Assembly: GCA_947169265.1 (NCBI GenBank) | Contig: CAMVPC010000006.1 | Location: 1-64,000 of the forward strand | DNA: 64,000 bases | Direction: 5' to 3' | From: an uncultured Prevotellaceae bacterium | Lineage (GTDB): Bacteria > Bacteroidota > Bacteroidia > Bacteroidales > Muribaculaceae | Shown here: piece after piece, positions 52,189 to 60,771 of the stretch | Position numbering within the stretch: position 1 is the first letter of the stretch | How the letters are laid out: every line of letters starts with the position of its first letter | Made by a program: the position numbers and the translations under genes | Notes under the pieces: generated by a model | Databases searched by the model: none | The model's input: only the letters and a program-made list of their open reading frames with translations | What the model was told of the DNA's origin: nothing

Positions 52189-52201
52189 GAGAATAGTTGT
52201 T

Positions 52202-52921
52202 TTATTGAATAGTTGTATTTTCGTGAAGGAATTGTTGGGCGGTGGCGATGTCGCCGGCGTGGTCCACATCGACAATTTTGTCGATGGAGAACGCTTTGAG
52301 CGAGAATCCGGCCTCGACGAGGGCGCGCTGGAAGTTGCGCATGCGGCTCACGCCGCGCGCGATGCAGTCGTCGAGCACGGGGAATGCCTTGTGGGTCATG
52401 GCGTAGACCCCGCCACTCACATATTTAGCTTTTTGTCCGTCGTTCTTGTCGAGAAAGGCGGTGATGATGTCGTTGTCGTCGGTGGCCACCCACAGCGGCT
52501 TCTCGTCGTCGACCCAGGGCGTGACGGCCCACAGTCCGTCGTGCTCGTCGTCGGCCTGAAAGGCGTCAATGTAGCGTGCGAAGTCGTCTTCGCGGAAGAT
52601 GGTGTCGACAGTGGTGAGACAGAATTTTCCCTCGGGCATGACGCGGCTCAGCTCCCACAGGCTATGCATGGAGCTGGGCGTGGTTTTTACCACCACCTGC
52701 AGGCAGGGAAGGGTTTCTTGCAGTTGGCGCAAATAGTCGTGCACCTGTGTCATGAATTCGTTGGTGATGACAGTGATGTGCTCGGCGTTGTGGCGCGCGA
52801 AGATGTGGATGAGCCGCCCTATCATGGGCTCGCCGTCGAGTCGCACGAGCGGCTTGGGCAGTGCTATGCCCTCTTGGGCCAGTCGCGAGCCTTCACCGGC
52901 GGCAATTATAGCATAATTCAT
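52202..52921 (-). CDS. Sugar/alcohol-phosphate nucleotidyltransferase
   Basis: This 239-residue NTP-transferase has the signature IIAAGEGSRL (about 5-14), then LPKPLVRLDGEPMIGRLI. A later D in FCLTTVDTIF (about 105) would bind the metal with the nucleotide. It should make an NDP- or CDP-activated sugar or polyol. With the CDP-alcohol phosphatidyltransferase two genes on, CDP-activation of a headgroup alcohol is a plausible role (inference). Its start is 44 bp after pdxA on the same strand, so it may share the pdxA transcript or have a promoter in that gap, though none fits the consensus. Confidence 0.87.
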   Translation of the reverse strand: MNYAIIAAGEGSRLAQEGIALPKPLVRLDGEPMIGRLIHIFARHNAEHITVITNEFMTQVHDYLRQLQETLPCLQVVVKTTPSSMHSLWELSRVMPEGKFCLTTVDTIFREDDFARYIDAFQADDEHDGLWAVTPWVDDEKPLWVATDDNDIITAFLDKNDGQKAKYVSGGVYAMTHKAFPVLDDCIARGVSRMRNFQRALVEAGFSLKAFSIDKIVDVDHAGDIATAQQFLHENTTIQ

Positions 52922-52965
52922 TGTGAAAAGTAGTTACCGTTTTCTTGCGTGGTTAAAGTAGTGAA

Positions 52966-54072
52966 TTATTTTTCGTCGTCGTCCTTGGTGAGGTCGAGCA
53001 CCACATTGTCGCGGCCGCGGTCGTGGTAGAGCTTGCGCAGGGGATTGGCGTGTGCCTCGTCCCAGGTGGCGCGGTGCCGTGCGATGTCGATAGCCGTGAA
53101 AATGGCATGGCGGAACGACACGGGGCTGGCCAGCCCCTGTCCGGTGATGTCGTAGCCCGTGCCGTGGTCGGGGCTTGTGCGCACAAAGGGCAGTCCGGCG
53201 GTATAATTCACTCCTTCGTCCATGGCCAGCGCCTTGAAGGGCGCCAGTCCCTGGTCGTGATACATGGCCAGCACGCCGTCGAAGCGTCGGTAGAGCTTGC
53301 TGCCGAAGAAGCCGTCGGCGGCATAGGGGCCGAAACACAGTACTTTGTGTTGCTCGAGGGCTTGGGCGATGGCCGGCGCGATGATGTCTTGCTCTTCGTT
53401 GCCCAGCAAACCGTTCTCGCCGGCATGGGGGTTGAGTGATAGCACGGCGATGCGCGGAGCCTCGATGCCGAAGTCGCGCTTTAGCGAGCGGTCGAAGGCC
53501 GTGAGTTTCTCGAGGATGGCTTCGGGGGTGATGGCCTCGGGCACGCGTGCCAGTGGCAGGTGAGTAGTGACGAGTGCCACGCGCAGGTCGTCGTGGCACA
53601 ATACCATGAGCGCCTTGTGGTCGTCGCCGGCCACCGCCTCAAGATAGTCGGTGTGTCCGTTGAACTTGAACAGCTCGCTCTGGATGTTGTCTTTGTTGAT
53701 GGGTGCCGTGACGAGAACGTCGATTTCCTCCCGGGTTAAGTCGCGTGTGGCGGCTTCGAGGCACTGGCGGGCGATGTCGCCGGCGATTTTGCTGGGCTTA
53801 CCCATGTCGATTTTGGTGTCGCCGTCCACCACGTTTATCAGGTTGATGGTGCCCGGCTTGACCTCACCGATGTGGCGCGCCACATGATATTGCAGTGCCG
53901 GCAGGTCCAGGGCCTTACGGTGGTAGGAGAGTACCTTCCCCGAGCCGTAGATGACTGGGGTGCAAAGCTCAAGCATTTCGATGTCGGCCAGCGTTTTGAG
54001 GATGATTTCGGGGCCAATTCCGTTGGAGTCGCCCAGGGTGATGCCCACTATCATTTTTTCTTCGTTATCCAT
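52966..54072 (-). CDS. pdxA: 4-hydroxythreonine-4-phosphate dehydrogenase
   Basis: PdxA carries out an NAD-dependent oxidation and decarboxylation in pyridoxal-5'-phosphate synthesis. The 368-residue protein has GITLGDSNGIGPEIILKTL at its start. It has the substrate/metal segments APINKDNIQ, FNGHTDYLE, VTTHLPLARVPEAIT and LNPHAGENGLLGNEE, and YHDQGLAPFKAL with the metal His near 280. The end GTGYDITGQGLASPVSFRHAI is also typical. Length is slightly above normal from a charged C-terminal tail. The partner pdxJ is not in the window. Downstream genes for a lipid headgroup share the strand; a functional link is not implied by sequence. Confidence 0.95.
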   Translation of the reverse strand: MDNEEKMIVGITLGDSNGIGPEIILKTLADIEMLELCTPVIYGSGKVLSYHRKALDLPALQYHVARHIGEVKPGTINLINVVDGDTKIDMGKPSKIAGDIARQCLEAATRDLTREEIDVLVTAPINKDNIQSELFKFNGHTDYLEAVAGDDHKALMVLCHDDLRVALVTTHLPLARVPEAITPEAILEKLTAFDRSLKRDFGIEAPRIAVLSLNPHAGENGLLGNEEQDIIAPAIAQALEQHKVLCFGPYAADGFFGSKLYRRFDGVLAMYHDQGLAPFKALAMDEGVNYTAGLPFVRTSPDHGTGYDITGQGLASPVSFRHAIFTAIDIARHRATWDEAHANPLRKLYHDRGRDNVVLDLTKDDDEK

Positions 54073-54278
54073 TGTTTATTTGTTTTTAGGCGGCGCGGCT
54101 CAAGGCCGTCACCGATTGCGTAGTGTTGAAAAAAGCCTGCTAAATTACTCATTTTTTCTCAAAAGAGCAAAAAATTGACCGATATCAAAGCAGCTTGGTG
54201 AATGTGCGGGTTTCACCATGAAGGTGCCCGCCTTGTGTAGATGGTCATTCAAATGCCTGATTGAAAGCAATGTAACAG

Positions 54279-55844
54279 TTATTCGCCAGCCACTTTCCAC
54301 TCTTTGAGGGTGCGGGCCTCGGGGTCGACGACGACGCCCACCTTGACCTTGCGGCGGCGGTCGTTCCAGTAGGGGATGAGGTAATCGCGCTCGTTGATTT
54401 GGGCCAGGGCATCGTCGACGGTAGCCGCGCCGTCGATTTTGAGTTCGAGCACGTAGATGGTGTGCCGGTTCTTGAGCGTGACGTCGCAGCGGCCACGCGC
54501 GTTACGCACCTCGGTGAGCGTCTCGATGCCCACGCAGTCAAACACAATCTTGAGTATCGTCTCGAAATCGCGTTCCGTCTTGTTGCTCAAGTCGTAAGGC
54601 AGCGACGACATGTAGCTCTTCACGGCCTCGAGCGCGGCGTCGATATCGTCGTCGAGGATGGCGCGCTGCACTACTCTCACCAGGTGTCGGTTGTCGTTGA
54701 CATTCGGGCTGAGGTAACGTGGCATGAGGGTGCGGAAGAGCCCGCGGCTCACTTCGCCGTTGGGGATACCTAAGGTGTAAAGTCCGGTCGGTTTCTCGTA
54801 ATCCTTGATGGTGAGATAACCACTCTGGTAAAGGATTGCCACGGCGCTCTCCATGTTGTCGAACGGCTGGTCGAAATCGTAGTCGTACATTTTGGTCTGC
54901 TCAAGATCAGTAATGCTGAAGTTATACACTTCGAGCACTTTGAGTAGCGCCGAGGGCGTCGCGCTCGAAAACCAATAGTCCTTGAGCATGAGTGATTGGA
55001 ACACGTTCACCAGGCTGAACGGGTTGTAGATTTCGGTCATTCCGGGGCCGAAACGGTAGCCGTCGTAGCGCTCGCGCAGCATTTCGAGCATCTCGTCGTA
55101 GTCGACCTCATATTCTTGTGCCATAAGCGCGATTTCGGGCTGGAAATTGTCCTCCAGCTCCCGCTGCGTGATGCCGCACAAGCCTTCCATATCACGGTTC
55201 ATCGAGATGTTCGAGAGGTTGTTGATGGTCGAGAAAATAGACATTTGCGAGAACTTGGTGATACCCGTGAGGAAGACGAAACGCAGGTGCTCGGCCATGT
55301 TTTTCACCGGGCCGTAGAACGTGTTGTAAATCGAGCGGATGACTTGCAGCTTCTCGGGCTCGTCGATGACATTGAGCACCGGCGAGTCATACTCGTCGAA
55401 AATCAGCACCGCGCGATGCCCCGTGCGCTCGTGCGCCGCGATAATGAGCTTCTCAAGTCTGCCGCCAAACGAGAGTTCCTCATTATTCAAACCATATTTC
55501 TTCTCGAAATCGGCCAATATGGAGTTGATGGAAACTTTCACGTAATGGGGATCGTCGTTTTTGCAGCGCGACATGTCGAAGTGGAAGACGGGGTATCGCG
55601 TCCAGTCTTTCTCGATCCGATCGATAGCCAGGCCCTCGAAAAGGTCCCTGCGGCCCAGAAAGTAGTATTTGAGCGTGGAGCACAGCAACGACTTGCCGAA
55701 ACGGCGCGGCCGGCTCAAGAATATCGCGTTTCCATAATTGTTGGCCAAGCGATAGACATACTCGGTTTTATCGACATAGACAAAACCACCGCTGCGAATT
55801 GTCTCAAAGTCCTGCACGCCGGCAGGGAAACGTCTTCTTTCCAT
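54279..55844 (-). CDS. AAA-ATPase-like / PD-(D/E)XK nuclease-fold protein
   Basis: This 521-residue protein belongs to a family very common, often in many copies, in Bacteroidetes. The N-terminal AAA-like domain (about 1-300) opens RFPAGVQDFETIRSGGFVYV and has FLSRPRRFGKSLLCSTLKY as its P-loop. A Walker B-like LIFDEYDSPV lies near 140. The C-terminal part (about 400-515) is a PD-(D/E)XK fold with the active-site pattern GRCDVTL, then VLELKID. I start at the ATG 55842-55844, since a longer frame adds a non-family tail. The biological role of the family is unknown. The gene stands alone, with about 200 bp on each side that hold no other gene. Confidence 0.9.
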   Translation of the reverse strand: MERRRFPAGVQDFETIRSGGFVYVDKTEYVYRLANNYGNAIFLSRPRRFGKSLLCSTLKYYFLGRRDLFEGLAIDRIEKDWTRYPVFHFDMSRCKNDDPHYVKVSINSILADFEKKYGLNNEELSFGGRLEKLIIAAHERTGHRAVLIFDEYDSPVLNVIDEPEKLQVIRSIYNTFYGPVKNMAEHLRFVFLTGITKFSQMSIFSTINNLSNISMNRDMEGLCGITQRELEDNFQPEIALMAQEYEVDYDEMLEMLRERYDGYRFGPGMTEIYNPFSLVNVFQSLMLKDYWFSSATPSALLKVLEVYNFSITDLEQTKMYDYDFDQPFDNMESAVAILYQSGYLTIKDYEKPTGLYTLGIPNGEVSRGLFRTLMPRYLSPNVNDNRHLVRVVQRAILDDDIDAALEAVKSYMSSLPYDLSNKTERDFETILKIVFDCVGIETLTEVRNARGRCDVTLKNRHTIYVLELKIDGAATVDDALAQINERDYLIPYWNDRRRKVKVGVVVDPEARTLKEWKVAGE

Positions 55845-55972
55845 TTTTTCGTGCGTTGAGGTGAGCAAAAACAAATTCAACCCACAAATTTAAGAAAAAA
55901 AGTTGAAATCACATAATAATAAGCGCTATTGAGGCTATTGAGGCGGCAAAGCGTCAAATGTGCACACGGAAA

Positions 55973-56566
55973 TCAGGGCAGCCCCACGAGGCGATGGGTC
56001 TGCAACGACAGCCGCCAGGCAGGATGTGCCATCACGGCCTCGATGGTGAGGCGCAGTTGTCGTTGCCGCTCGTTGTCATCGGTGCAGAAGCAAGGTTGCA
56101 AGAAGCGGTGTTTAGCCTCGATATGGTCGTATTGCGCGAGGTCCTGCCCCAAGAATACCACTTTGAGTTCGTCGCAGCAGGTGAGTACGCACGGCTCCCG
56201 GTCTCCGCCCGGGAAGGCTGATTTTGGCGAGAGCGTCACCCAGTCGATGGCATCGGGCAGGTGCCGCGTGCCGTTGGTTTCGATGGCGATGGTCTTTCCG
56301 GTGAGTGATTTGAGCGTGGTCACGAATGAGTTGTCGATCCAAAGCGAAGGCTCGCCGCCGGTGAGCACGAGAAGGGGCGCTTGCGCCGACAGCCGGTTGA
56401 CGGTCAGTGCAATTTGTTCGACTGTCATTGCTTGGCCGGTGACGTGGTCGGTGTCGCAAAAGCGGCAACGCAGGTTGCAGCCGCTCAGTCGCACGAACAC
56501 GGCCGGGGTTCCCGTGTGGAAACCTTCGCCCTGCAGCGAGTAGAATATTTCGTTGACAGTGAGCAC
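55973..56566 (-). CDS. queE: 7-carboxy-7-deazaguanine synthase
   Basis: QueE is a radical SAM enzyme that contracts 6-carboxytetrahydropterin to CDG in queuosine synthesis. The 197-residue protein has IFYSLQGEGFHTGTPAVFVR at the start and the cluster motif CxxxCxxC in GCNLRCRFCDTDH (about 30-40). It then has LVLTGGEPSLWID and ETNGTRHLP. I start it at a GTG (56564-56566), one base after the queD stop, because family proteins begin a few residues before EIFYSLQGEG. The longer ATG frame runs back through queD and reads as shadow. It is the last gene of the que operon. Confidence 0.93.
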   Translation of the reverse strand: MLTVNEIFYSLQGEGFHTGTPAVFVRLSGCNLRCRFCDTDHVTGQAMTVEQIALTVNRLSAQAPLLVLTGGEPSLWIDNSFVTTLKSLTGKTIAIETNGTRHLPDAIDWVTLSPKSAFPGGDREPCVLTCCDELKVVFLGQDLAQYDHIEAKHRFLQPCFCTDDNERQRQLRLTIEAVMAHPAWRLSLQTHRLVGLP

Positions 56567-56567
56567 G

Positions 56568-56921
56568 TCAGTTGAAGAGTTGCGGCGCGTCGTCACTGAT
56601 GAAGGACGCTTTATTGTCGCGTGACTCCCACACGTCGGCGCGGTAGCATTGTGGCACTGTGTCGACAATCCATCGCGCCAGATTCTCGGCAGTGGGATTG
56701 AAGTTGAGTTCCTCGTTGAGGTTTCGGTGGTCGATGCGTCCGTGGATGAGTTGCTTGATGAGTGTGAAATCGCACACCATTCCGTTGGCGTCGAGTTCGG
56801 CGGCTCGGCAAAACACGTCCACCATCCAGTTGTGTCCGTGCAGCGTTTCGCATTGGCTGTTGTAATTGAGCATCAGCTGGTGGCAAGCCGATATTTCAAG
56901 GGTTTTCTTGACGTAGTACAT
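56568..56921 (-). CDS. queD: 6-carboxy-5,6,7,8-tetrahydropterin synthase
   Basis: QueD converts dihydroneopterin triphosphate to 6-carboxytetrahydropterin. The 117-residue protein has the zinc His and Cys pattern: HQLMLNYNSQCETLHGHNW (His and active Cys, then HGH), followed by DFTLIKQLI and RIDHRNLNE with the catalytic Asp/His, and PTAENLARWI. It is short, as expected for QueD of this type. It follows queC by 41 bp, and queE starts one base after its stop, so co-translation is likely. Confidence 0.94.
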   Translation of the reverse strand: MYYVKKTLEISACHQLMLNYNSQCETLHGHNWMVDVFCRAAELDANGMVCDFTLIKQLIHGRIDHRNLNEELNFNPTAENLARWIVDTVPQCYRADVWESRDNKASFISDDAPQLFN

Positions 56922-56962
56922 GTTAAGTGATGGGTGTTAAGTGTTGAGTTTCTAAAAACGGA

Positions 56963-57625
56963 TTATAAACTGTCTTCGTAAATGGTGGGGTCATCGATAC
57001 CGGCCTCGCGCAGGGCTTCGCGTCGCTCGCGGCAGGTGCCGCACTTGCCGCAGTGCTTGGCCCCGCCCTTGTAGCACGAGTAGGTCATACTGTAGTCCAC
57101 GCCCAGCGCCTTTCCGTGTCGCGCGATGTCGGCCTTGGAGATGCGCGTGTAAGGCGCGAAAACTTCGATGTGGTCGTAGGTACCCGCGCTCATGGCGCCC
57201 GACATGGCGTTGATAAAGCCGGGTTGGCAGTCGGGGTAGATGGCGTGGTCTCCGGCGTGGTTGGCAATCATGACGCGGTGCAGTCCGTTGCTTTCGGCCA
57301 CGCCGGCGGCGATGGCGAGCATGATGCCGTTGCGGAAAGGAACCACAGTGCTCTTCATGTTCTCATCGTTGTAATTGCCCTCGGGTATGGCGTCGGCATC
57401 CTCGAGCAGCGCGCTCTTGAAATACTGTTTCATGAAATCGAGGCGGATGACGATGTGCTTGATGCCGAGTAGTTTGCATTGCTCGATGGCGCACAAGCGT
57501 TCGCGTCCGTTTTGCGTCGATCCGTAGTCGAAGGTGATGGCCAGTGCGATTTGTTCGCTGAACTCGTGCAGCATTGTGCACGAGTCCATGCCGCCCGAGA
57601 GGATAATGACAGCGTCGCGTTTCAT
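56963..57625 (-). CDS. queC: 7-cyano-7-deazaguanine (preQ0) synthase
   Basis: QueC turns CDG into preQ0 with ATP and ammonia. The 220-residue protein has the PP-loop [10 protein letters not shown] (about 9-18), [18 protein letters not shown], and the C-terminal zinc site [20 protein letters not shown]. Its start overlaps the queF stop by ATGA. It is a complete and normal family member. The pathway product goes on to QueF in the same operon. Confidence 0.96.
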   Translation of the reverse strand: MKRDAVIILSGGMDSCTMLHEFSEQIALAITFDYGSTQNGRERLCAIEQCKLLGIKHIVIRLDFMKQYFKSALLEDADAIPEGNYNDENMKSTVVPFRNGIMLAIAAGVAESNGLHRVMIANHAGDHAIYPDCQPGFINAMSGAMSAGTYDHIEVFAPYTRISKADIARHGKALGVDYSMTYSCYKGGAKHCGKCGTCRERREALREAGIDDPTIYEDSL

Positions 57626-58101
57626 AGTCCTTTAGGCGTTTGTAGTGAGTGCGCGAGGCGCTGTTTCACCAGGTCTTGATGCTCGGCGTCGCCCCAGTTG
57701 GCGAACGGCACGATGGAGATTCCTCCGCGTGGATTGAAGTCTCCCCGCACCTCGATATACTTGGGGTCCATCAGCTTGACGAGGTCCTTCATGATGATGT
57801 TCACGCAGTCCTCGTGGAAGTCGCCGTGATTGCGGAAGCTGAACAGATACAGTTTCAGGCTCTTGCTTTCGACCATTTTCACGCGCGGGATGTAGCTGAT
57901 GACGATATGTCCAAAGTCGGGTTGTCCTGTCTTTGGGCACAACGAGGTGAACTCGGGGCAGTCGAGCGTCACGACATAGTCGTGCTCGGGGTGCTTGTTG
58001 TCGAAGGTCTCGAGCACGTCGGGTCGGTAGTCAAAATTGTAGGTGGTGCCCTGGTTGCCCAGCAGGGTCACGCCATTGAGTTCTTGTTCGGTACGTGGCA
58101 T
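57622..58101 (-). CDS. queF: NADPH-dependent 7-cyano-7-deazaguanine reductase
   Basis: QueF reduces preQ0 to preQ1. The 159-residue protein is the short, unimodular type. It has the active cysteine in [19 protein letters not shown], the QueF motif [14 protein letters not shown], and GDFHEDCVN with the binding His and Glu. It is the first gene of the que operon, with a good promoter at 58130-58161. No preQ1 riboswitch was evident in the roughly 20-nt predicted leader. Confidence 0.96.
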   Translation of the reverse strand: MPRTEQELNGVTLLGNQGTTYNFDYRPDVLETFDNKHPEHDYVVTLDCPEFTSLCPKTGQPDFGHIVISYIPRVKMVESKSLKLYLFSFRNHGDFHEDCVNIIMKDLVKLMDPKYIEVRGDFNPRGGISIVPFANWGDAEHQDLVKQRLAHSLQTPKGL

Positions 58102-58129
58102 AAAAAACTGCTTTTTGCGAAATGTGCCG

Positions 58130-58161
58130 CAAAGTTACGCATTTTATTCGTTCCGCTCAAA
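58130..58161 (-). promoter_or_regulatory. Promoter of the queFCDE operon
   Basis: On the minus strand a -33 TTTG (58158-58161) and a -7 TAACTTTG (58130-58137) are 20 nt apart. The predicted start near 58123 leaves a leader of about 22 nt. Confidence 0.77.
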
Positions 58162-58205
58162 ATTCGCGGCCTGCTTTGTGCTTGTCAATAATTTGCGCCA
58201 AAAAA

Positions 58206-58236
58206 TTGGCCATGCGAAATTAAATCGCTACCTTTG
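58206..58236 (+). promoter_or_regulatory. tRNA-Leu promoter
   Basis: A -33 TTG (58206-58208) and a -7 TACCTTTG (58229-58236) are 20 nt apart. It lies 28 nt before the tRNA and is divergent from the que promoter. Confidence 0.75.
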
Positions 58237-58263
58237 CGGCGCTTTTGGGCGAAAAGCCCGCTT

Positions 58264-58345
58264 GCGCTTGTGGCGAAATTGGCAGACGCGCCAGACTTAG
58301 GATCTGGTGTCGAAAGACGTGTAGGTTCGAGTCCTATCAGGCGCA
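58264..58345 (+). tRNA. tRNA-Leu(UAG)
   Basis: The 82-nt sequence folds as a class II tRNA. A 7-bp acceptor stem pairs GCGCTTG with CAGGCGC (one G-T pair). The D-arm has GCGAAATTGGCAGACGC, and the anticodon stem-loop CCAGA-CTTAGGA-TCTGG gives anticodon TAG. A variable arm pairs GTCG and the following GAAAGAC, and the T-arm has GGTTCGAGTCC. The discriminator is A at 58345. CCA is not encoded (ACCG follows). It has its own promoter and terminator. Confidence 0.96.
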
Positions 58346-58350
58346 CCGCG

Positions 58351-58402
58351 TGAGAGGCAACTGATTGATAGTGGAGTTTCAACAGTTGTCTCTCATTTTT
58401 TT
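58351..58402 (+). terminator. Terminator after tRNA-Leu
   Basis: A 13-bp stem (TGAGAGGCAACTG with CAGTTGTCTCTCA, one G-T pair) is followed directly by seven T residues, starting 5 bases after the tRNA. Confidence 0.9.
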
Positions 58403-58496
58403 GTTATGAGGTGAGAAGACTCGAGGCCGTGTGAATTGATTGCGCGCAAGCGGGGGCTGATTTTGGGGGCATTGCGGTAAAAAGAGGGGACAAAAG

Positions 58497-58527
58497 TTGC
58501 GGGGATTGCCGATTTTGGTTATATTTG
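58497..58527 (+). promoter_or_regulatory. Promoter of the BspA-like LRR gene
   Basis: A -33 TTG (58497-58499) and a -7 TATATTTG (58520-58527) are 20 nt apart. The predicted start near 58534 is about 39 nt before the ATG at 58573. Confidence 0.75.
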
Positions 58528-58572
58528 CGCATTATTCACCTCCAATCGGCTGATTGGCAAAAAAATGGCACG

Positions 58573-59925
58573 ATGAAAAGAAGACACTTCATTTTGATTA
58601 TGGCAATGATTGTGACGATGGCGGCGCAAGCCCAGGTGGAGTTTGTTAAAGACGGACTCAAGTATACTACGCTCGACGCGACAAGTGTGAAAGTGGGGAA
58701 AATTGACGACAAGCACTGCCCCAAGGGCAAGGTGAGGATTCCCGAGCGCGTCAAGCATGACGGTGTCACTTACACGGTGACCGCGATAGGAAGCTGGGGA
58801 TTTTTCGGTTGTGAAGACATTACCGAGCTCAAGTTGCCTTCGACGCTCAAAAAAATCGACATTTGGGCGCTGTGCCGCTGCAAGAATCTCAAGGAAATCA
58901 AGATTCCCGCCGGCGTGACCGAGATAGGCTATTCGGCCTTTGAGAACTGTGAGGCCATCACGTCGCTCACGCTGCCCGACGGCATCACCGCCGTGCCCGA
59001 GCGCATGGCGCAGGAGTGCAAAAACCTGCGTCAGGTGAATCTGCCGGCGGGCATCACGGTGATAAGAGGCAGCGCCTTCAGCGACTGCGACGCGCTGGAG
59101 CGCATCGTGCTCCCGCGCGGCGTGCGCGCGATAAGATCCTATGCTTTCTCGTCGTGTGAGAAACTCGCCTTCGTGACGTTGCCTCAGGGGCTCGAGACGA
59201 TTGAGCACGAAGCGTTCAACAGCTGCCCCTCGCTTGTCGAAATCGACCTTCCCGAAGGCTTGATAGAGCTGGGCCAGCGCGCCTTTAACTATTGCCGCTC
59301 GCTCGAGCGCGTCACGTTGCCGGCATCGCTCACTACCATCAACGGAAACCCCTTCGCCTCGTGCAACGCGCTTAAAGAATACCGTGTGGCGCCGGGTAAT
59401 AAGTCGTTTGCCGTGGTCGACGGCATCTTGTTCACCCACGACCTCACCGAGCTGCTGGCGTGCCCCGTGAAGAAAGAGCTTGGCGACTATGTGGTGCCTC
59501 CCGGTGTGGTCAATATCAGTTCGTTCGCGTTCTATGACTGCCAGAGCCTCACCGGTCTCAAGATGACATCGGTCAAGACGATAGGGGAGAGCGCCTTCAG
59601 CGGTTGCTCCCGCCTGGCGAAAGTCGACTTTGGCGACAAGCTGGAAAGCCTTGCCAAGGGCGCTTTCTACAGCAACGGATCGCTCACCGAGGTGTCGCTG
59701 CCGTCGTCGTTCCGCCACATGGAGCAGTGCAACTTCGACTTCAGCGGTCTCAAGACCGTGTACCTTGACGAGAAGTTGCTCGAAGATGAGCGCGACTTCA
59801 ACAACCTCTCTTTCCAGTTCTGCGGTAAGGACCTCATCTTCATCGTGCGCCTGGCCAAGGGAGGCACCAGGACCCTGACTATCGACGGCATCCCCGACAT
59901 GAAAAAATACTTCCGCAACCGGTAA
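58573..59925 (+). CDS. Secreted BspA-type leucine-rich-repeat protein
   Basis: This 450-residue protein has a signal peptide ending at QAQ (about 1-21). At least ten BspA/TpLRR (LRR_5) units fill residues about 50-400, for example IGYSAFENCEAITSLTLPD, IRSYAFSSCEKLAFVTLPQ and IGESAFSGCSRLAKVDFGD. There is no dockerin, cohesin or recognisable type IX sorting tail, unlike the 13785 protein. The ATG at 58573 is chosen because it starts the signal peptide; the frame extends upstream without family sequence. BspA proteins are often surface adhesins; the exact ligand is unknown. Confidence 0.88.
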   Translation: MKRRHFILIMAMIVTMAAQAQVEFVKDGLKYTTLDATSVKVGKIDDKHCPKGKVRIPERVKHDGVTYTVTAIGSWGFFGCEDITELKLPSTLKKIDIWALCRCKNLKEIKIPAGVTEIGYSAFENCEAITSLTLPDGITAVPERMAQECKNLRQVNLPAGITVIRGSAFSDCDALERIVLPRGVRAIRSYAFSSCEKLAFVTLPQGLETIEHEAFNSCPSLVEIDLPEGLIELGQRAFNYCRSLERVTLPASLTTINGNPFASCNALKEYRVAPGNKSFAVVDGILFTHDLTELLACPVKKELGDYVVPPGVVNISSFAFYDCQSLTGLKMTSVKTIGESAFSGCSRLAKVDFGDKLESLAKGAFYSNGSLTEVSLPSSFRHMEQCNFDFSGLKTVYLDEKLLEDERDFNNLSFQFCGKDLIFIVRLAKGGTRTLTIDGIPDMKKYFRNR

Positions 59926-59955
59926 CGATTCGGCGGGCGTCGCATAACCGCTCCA

Positions 59956-59997
59956 TTAGGCGGGATTTACCAAGATTTTGCGGTAAATCCCGCCTAA
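59956..59997 (+). terminator. Perfect 16-bp hairpin after the LRR gene
   Basis: TTAGGCGGGATTTACC and its exact complement are separated by 10 nt, 31 bp after the stop. There is no T-run, so it may be a terminator or a processing/protective hairpin. The inner part, GCGGTAAATC, is repeated once more at about 60004, within the next promoter. Confidence 0.6.
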
Positions 59998-60001
59998 AAT
60001 G

Positions 60002-60033
60002 TTGCGGTAAATCGGATTTTTGTTGTAACTTTG
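60002..60033 (+). promoter_or_regulatory. Promoter of the RsmI-like gene
   Basis: A -33 TTG (60002-60004) and a -7 TAACTTTG (60026-60033) are 21 nt apart. The predicted start near 60040 is about 24 nt before the ATG at 60064. Confidence 0.72.
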
Positions 60034-60063
60034 CGATTTATTGTAAAACGACGAGCACCTATT

Positions 60064-60771
60064 ATGTTACAGCCGGCATTATATCTTATTCCAGTAACGT
60101 TGAGCGATGGTACCCACGAGCGGGTGTTGCCGCAAGCCAATGTATTGGTGGTAAGGCAGATACGGCATTTTGTGGTGGAGAACGTGCGCAGTGCACGGCG
60201 TTTTCTCAAAGCCTGCGACCGCGACATCGACATCGACGCGCTCACCTTTGTTGAGCTTAACAGGCACACGCGTCCCGCCGATGTTGAGGCTATGCTCGAG
60301 CCGCTGACGCGCGGCGAGGCGGTGGGCGTGCTGAGCGAGGCCGGATGCCCCGCAGTGGCCGACCCCGGCGCCGACCTTGTGGCCATCGCGCAGCGCCGCG
60401 GGTATGTGGTGCGTCCCCTCGTGGGCCCGTCGAGCATCCTGCTGGGCCTCATGGCGAGTGGCTTCAACGGCCAGCGCTTCGCCTTCGAGGGCTACCTGCC
60501 CATCGAGGCGGGTGCACGCGGCCGTCGCCTCAAGGAGATGACGCGCCGCATCGAGCACGACGACCAGACGCAGATTTTTATCGAGACGCCCTACCGCAAC
60601 GACCGCCTGGTGGACGAGTTGTGCCGCGTGTTGCCGCCGTCGTTGCGGCTGTGTGTGGCCACCGACCTCACCGGCGACAACGAGCGGGTGGAGACGCGCA
60701 CGATAGCGCAGTGGCGCAAGTCGCCGGCGCGCCCCGGCAAGGTGCCCACGATATTTTTATTATATAAGTGA
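60064..60771 (+). CDS. RsmI-like SAM-dependent methyltransferase
   Basis: This 235-residue protein shares the tetrapyrrole-methylase fold with rsmI (45711). It has ALYLIPVTL at the start, then VGVLSEAGCPAVADPGADL at about 95-113 (RsmI has ALITDAGTPGVSDPG at the same place), GFNGQRFAFEGYLPIEAG, and IFIETPYRNDRLVDEL. It lacks the RsmI EDTRTS segment and begins differently, so the substrate may differ. The ATG at 60064 agrees with the promoter. The next gene starts at a GTG that overlaps its stop (GTGA). A role as a second RNA methylase is a guess. Confidence 0.88.
   Translation: MLQPALYLIPVTLSDGTHERVLPQANVLVVRQIRHFVVENVRSARRFLKACDRDIDIDALTFVELNRHTRPADVEAMLEPLTRGEAVGVLSEAGCPAVADPGADLVAIAQRRGYVVRPLVGPSSILLGLMASGFNGQRFAFEGYLPIEAGARGRRLKEMTRRIEHDDQTQIFIETPYRNDRLVDELCRVLPPSLRLCVATDLTGDNERVETRTIAQWRKSPARPGKVPTIFLLYK

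Noticed and set aside
58102..58130. preQ1 riboswitch before queF
   Set aside because: The predicted leader is only about 20 nt and shows no pseudoknot-like pairing.
58264..58345. tRNA-Leu as an integration site for a mobile element
   Set aside because: No integrase, duplicated tRNA end or foreign-looking segment lies beside it, and it has its own promoter and terminator.
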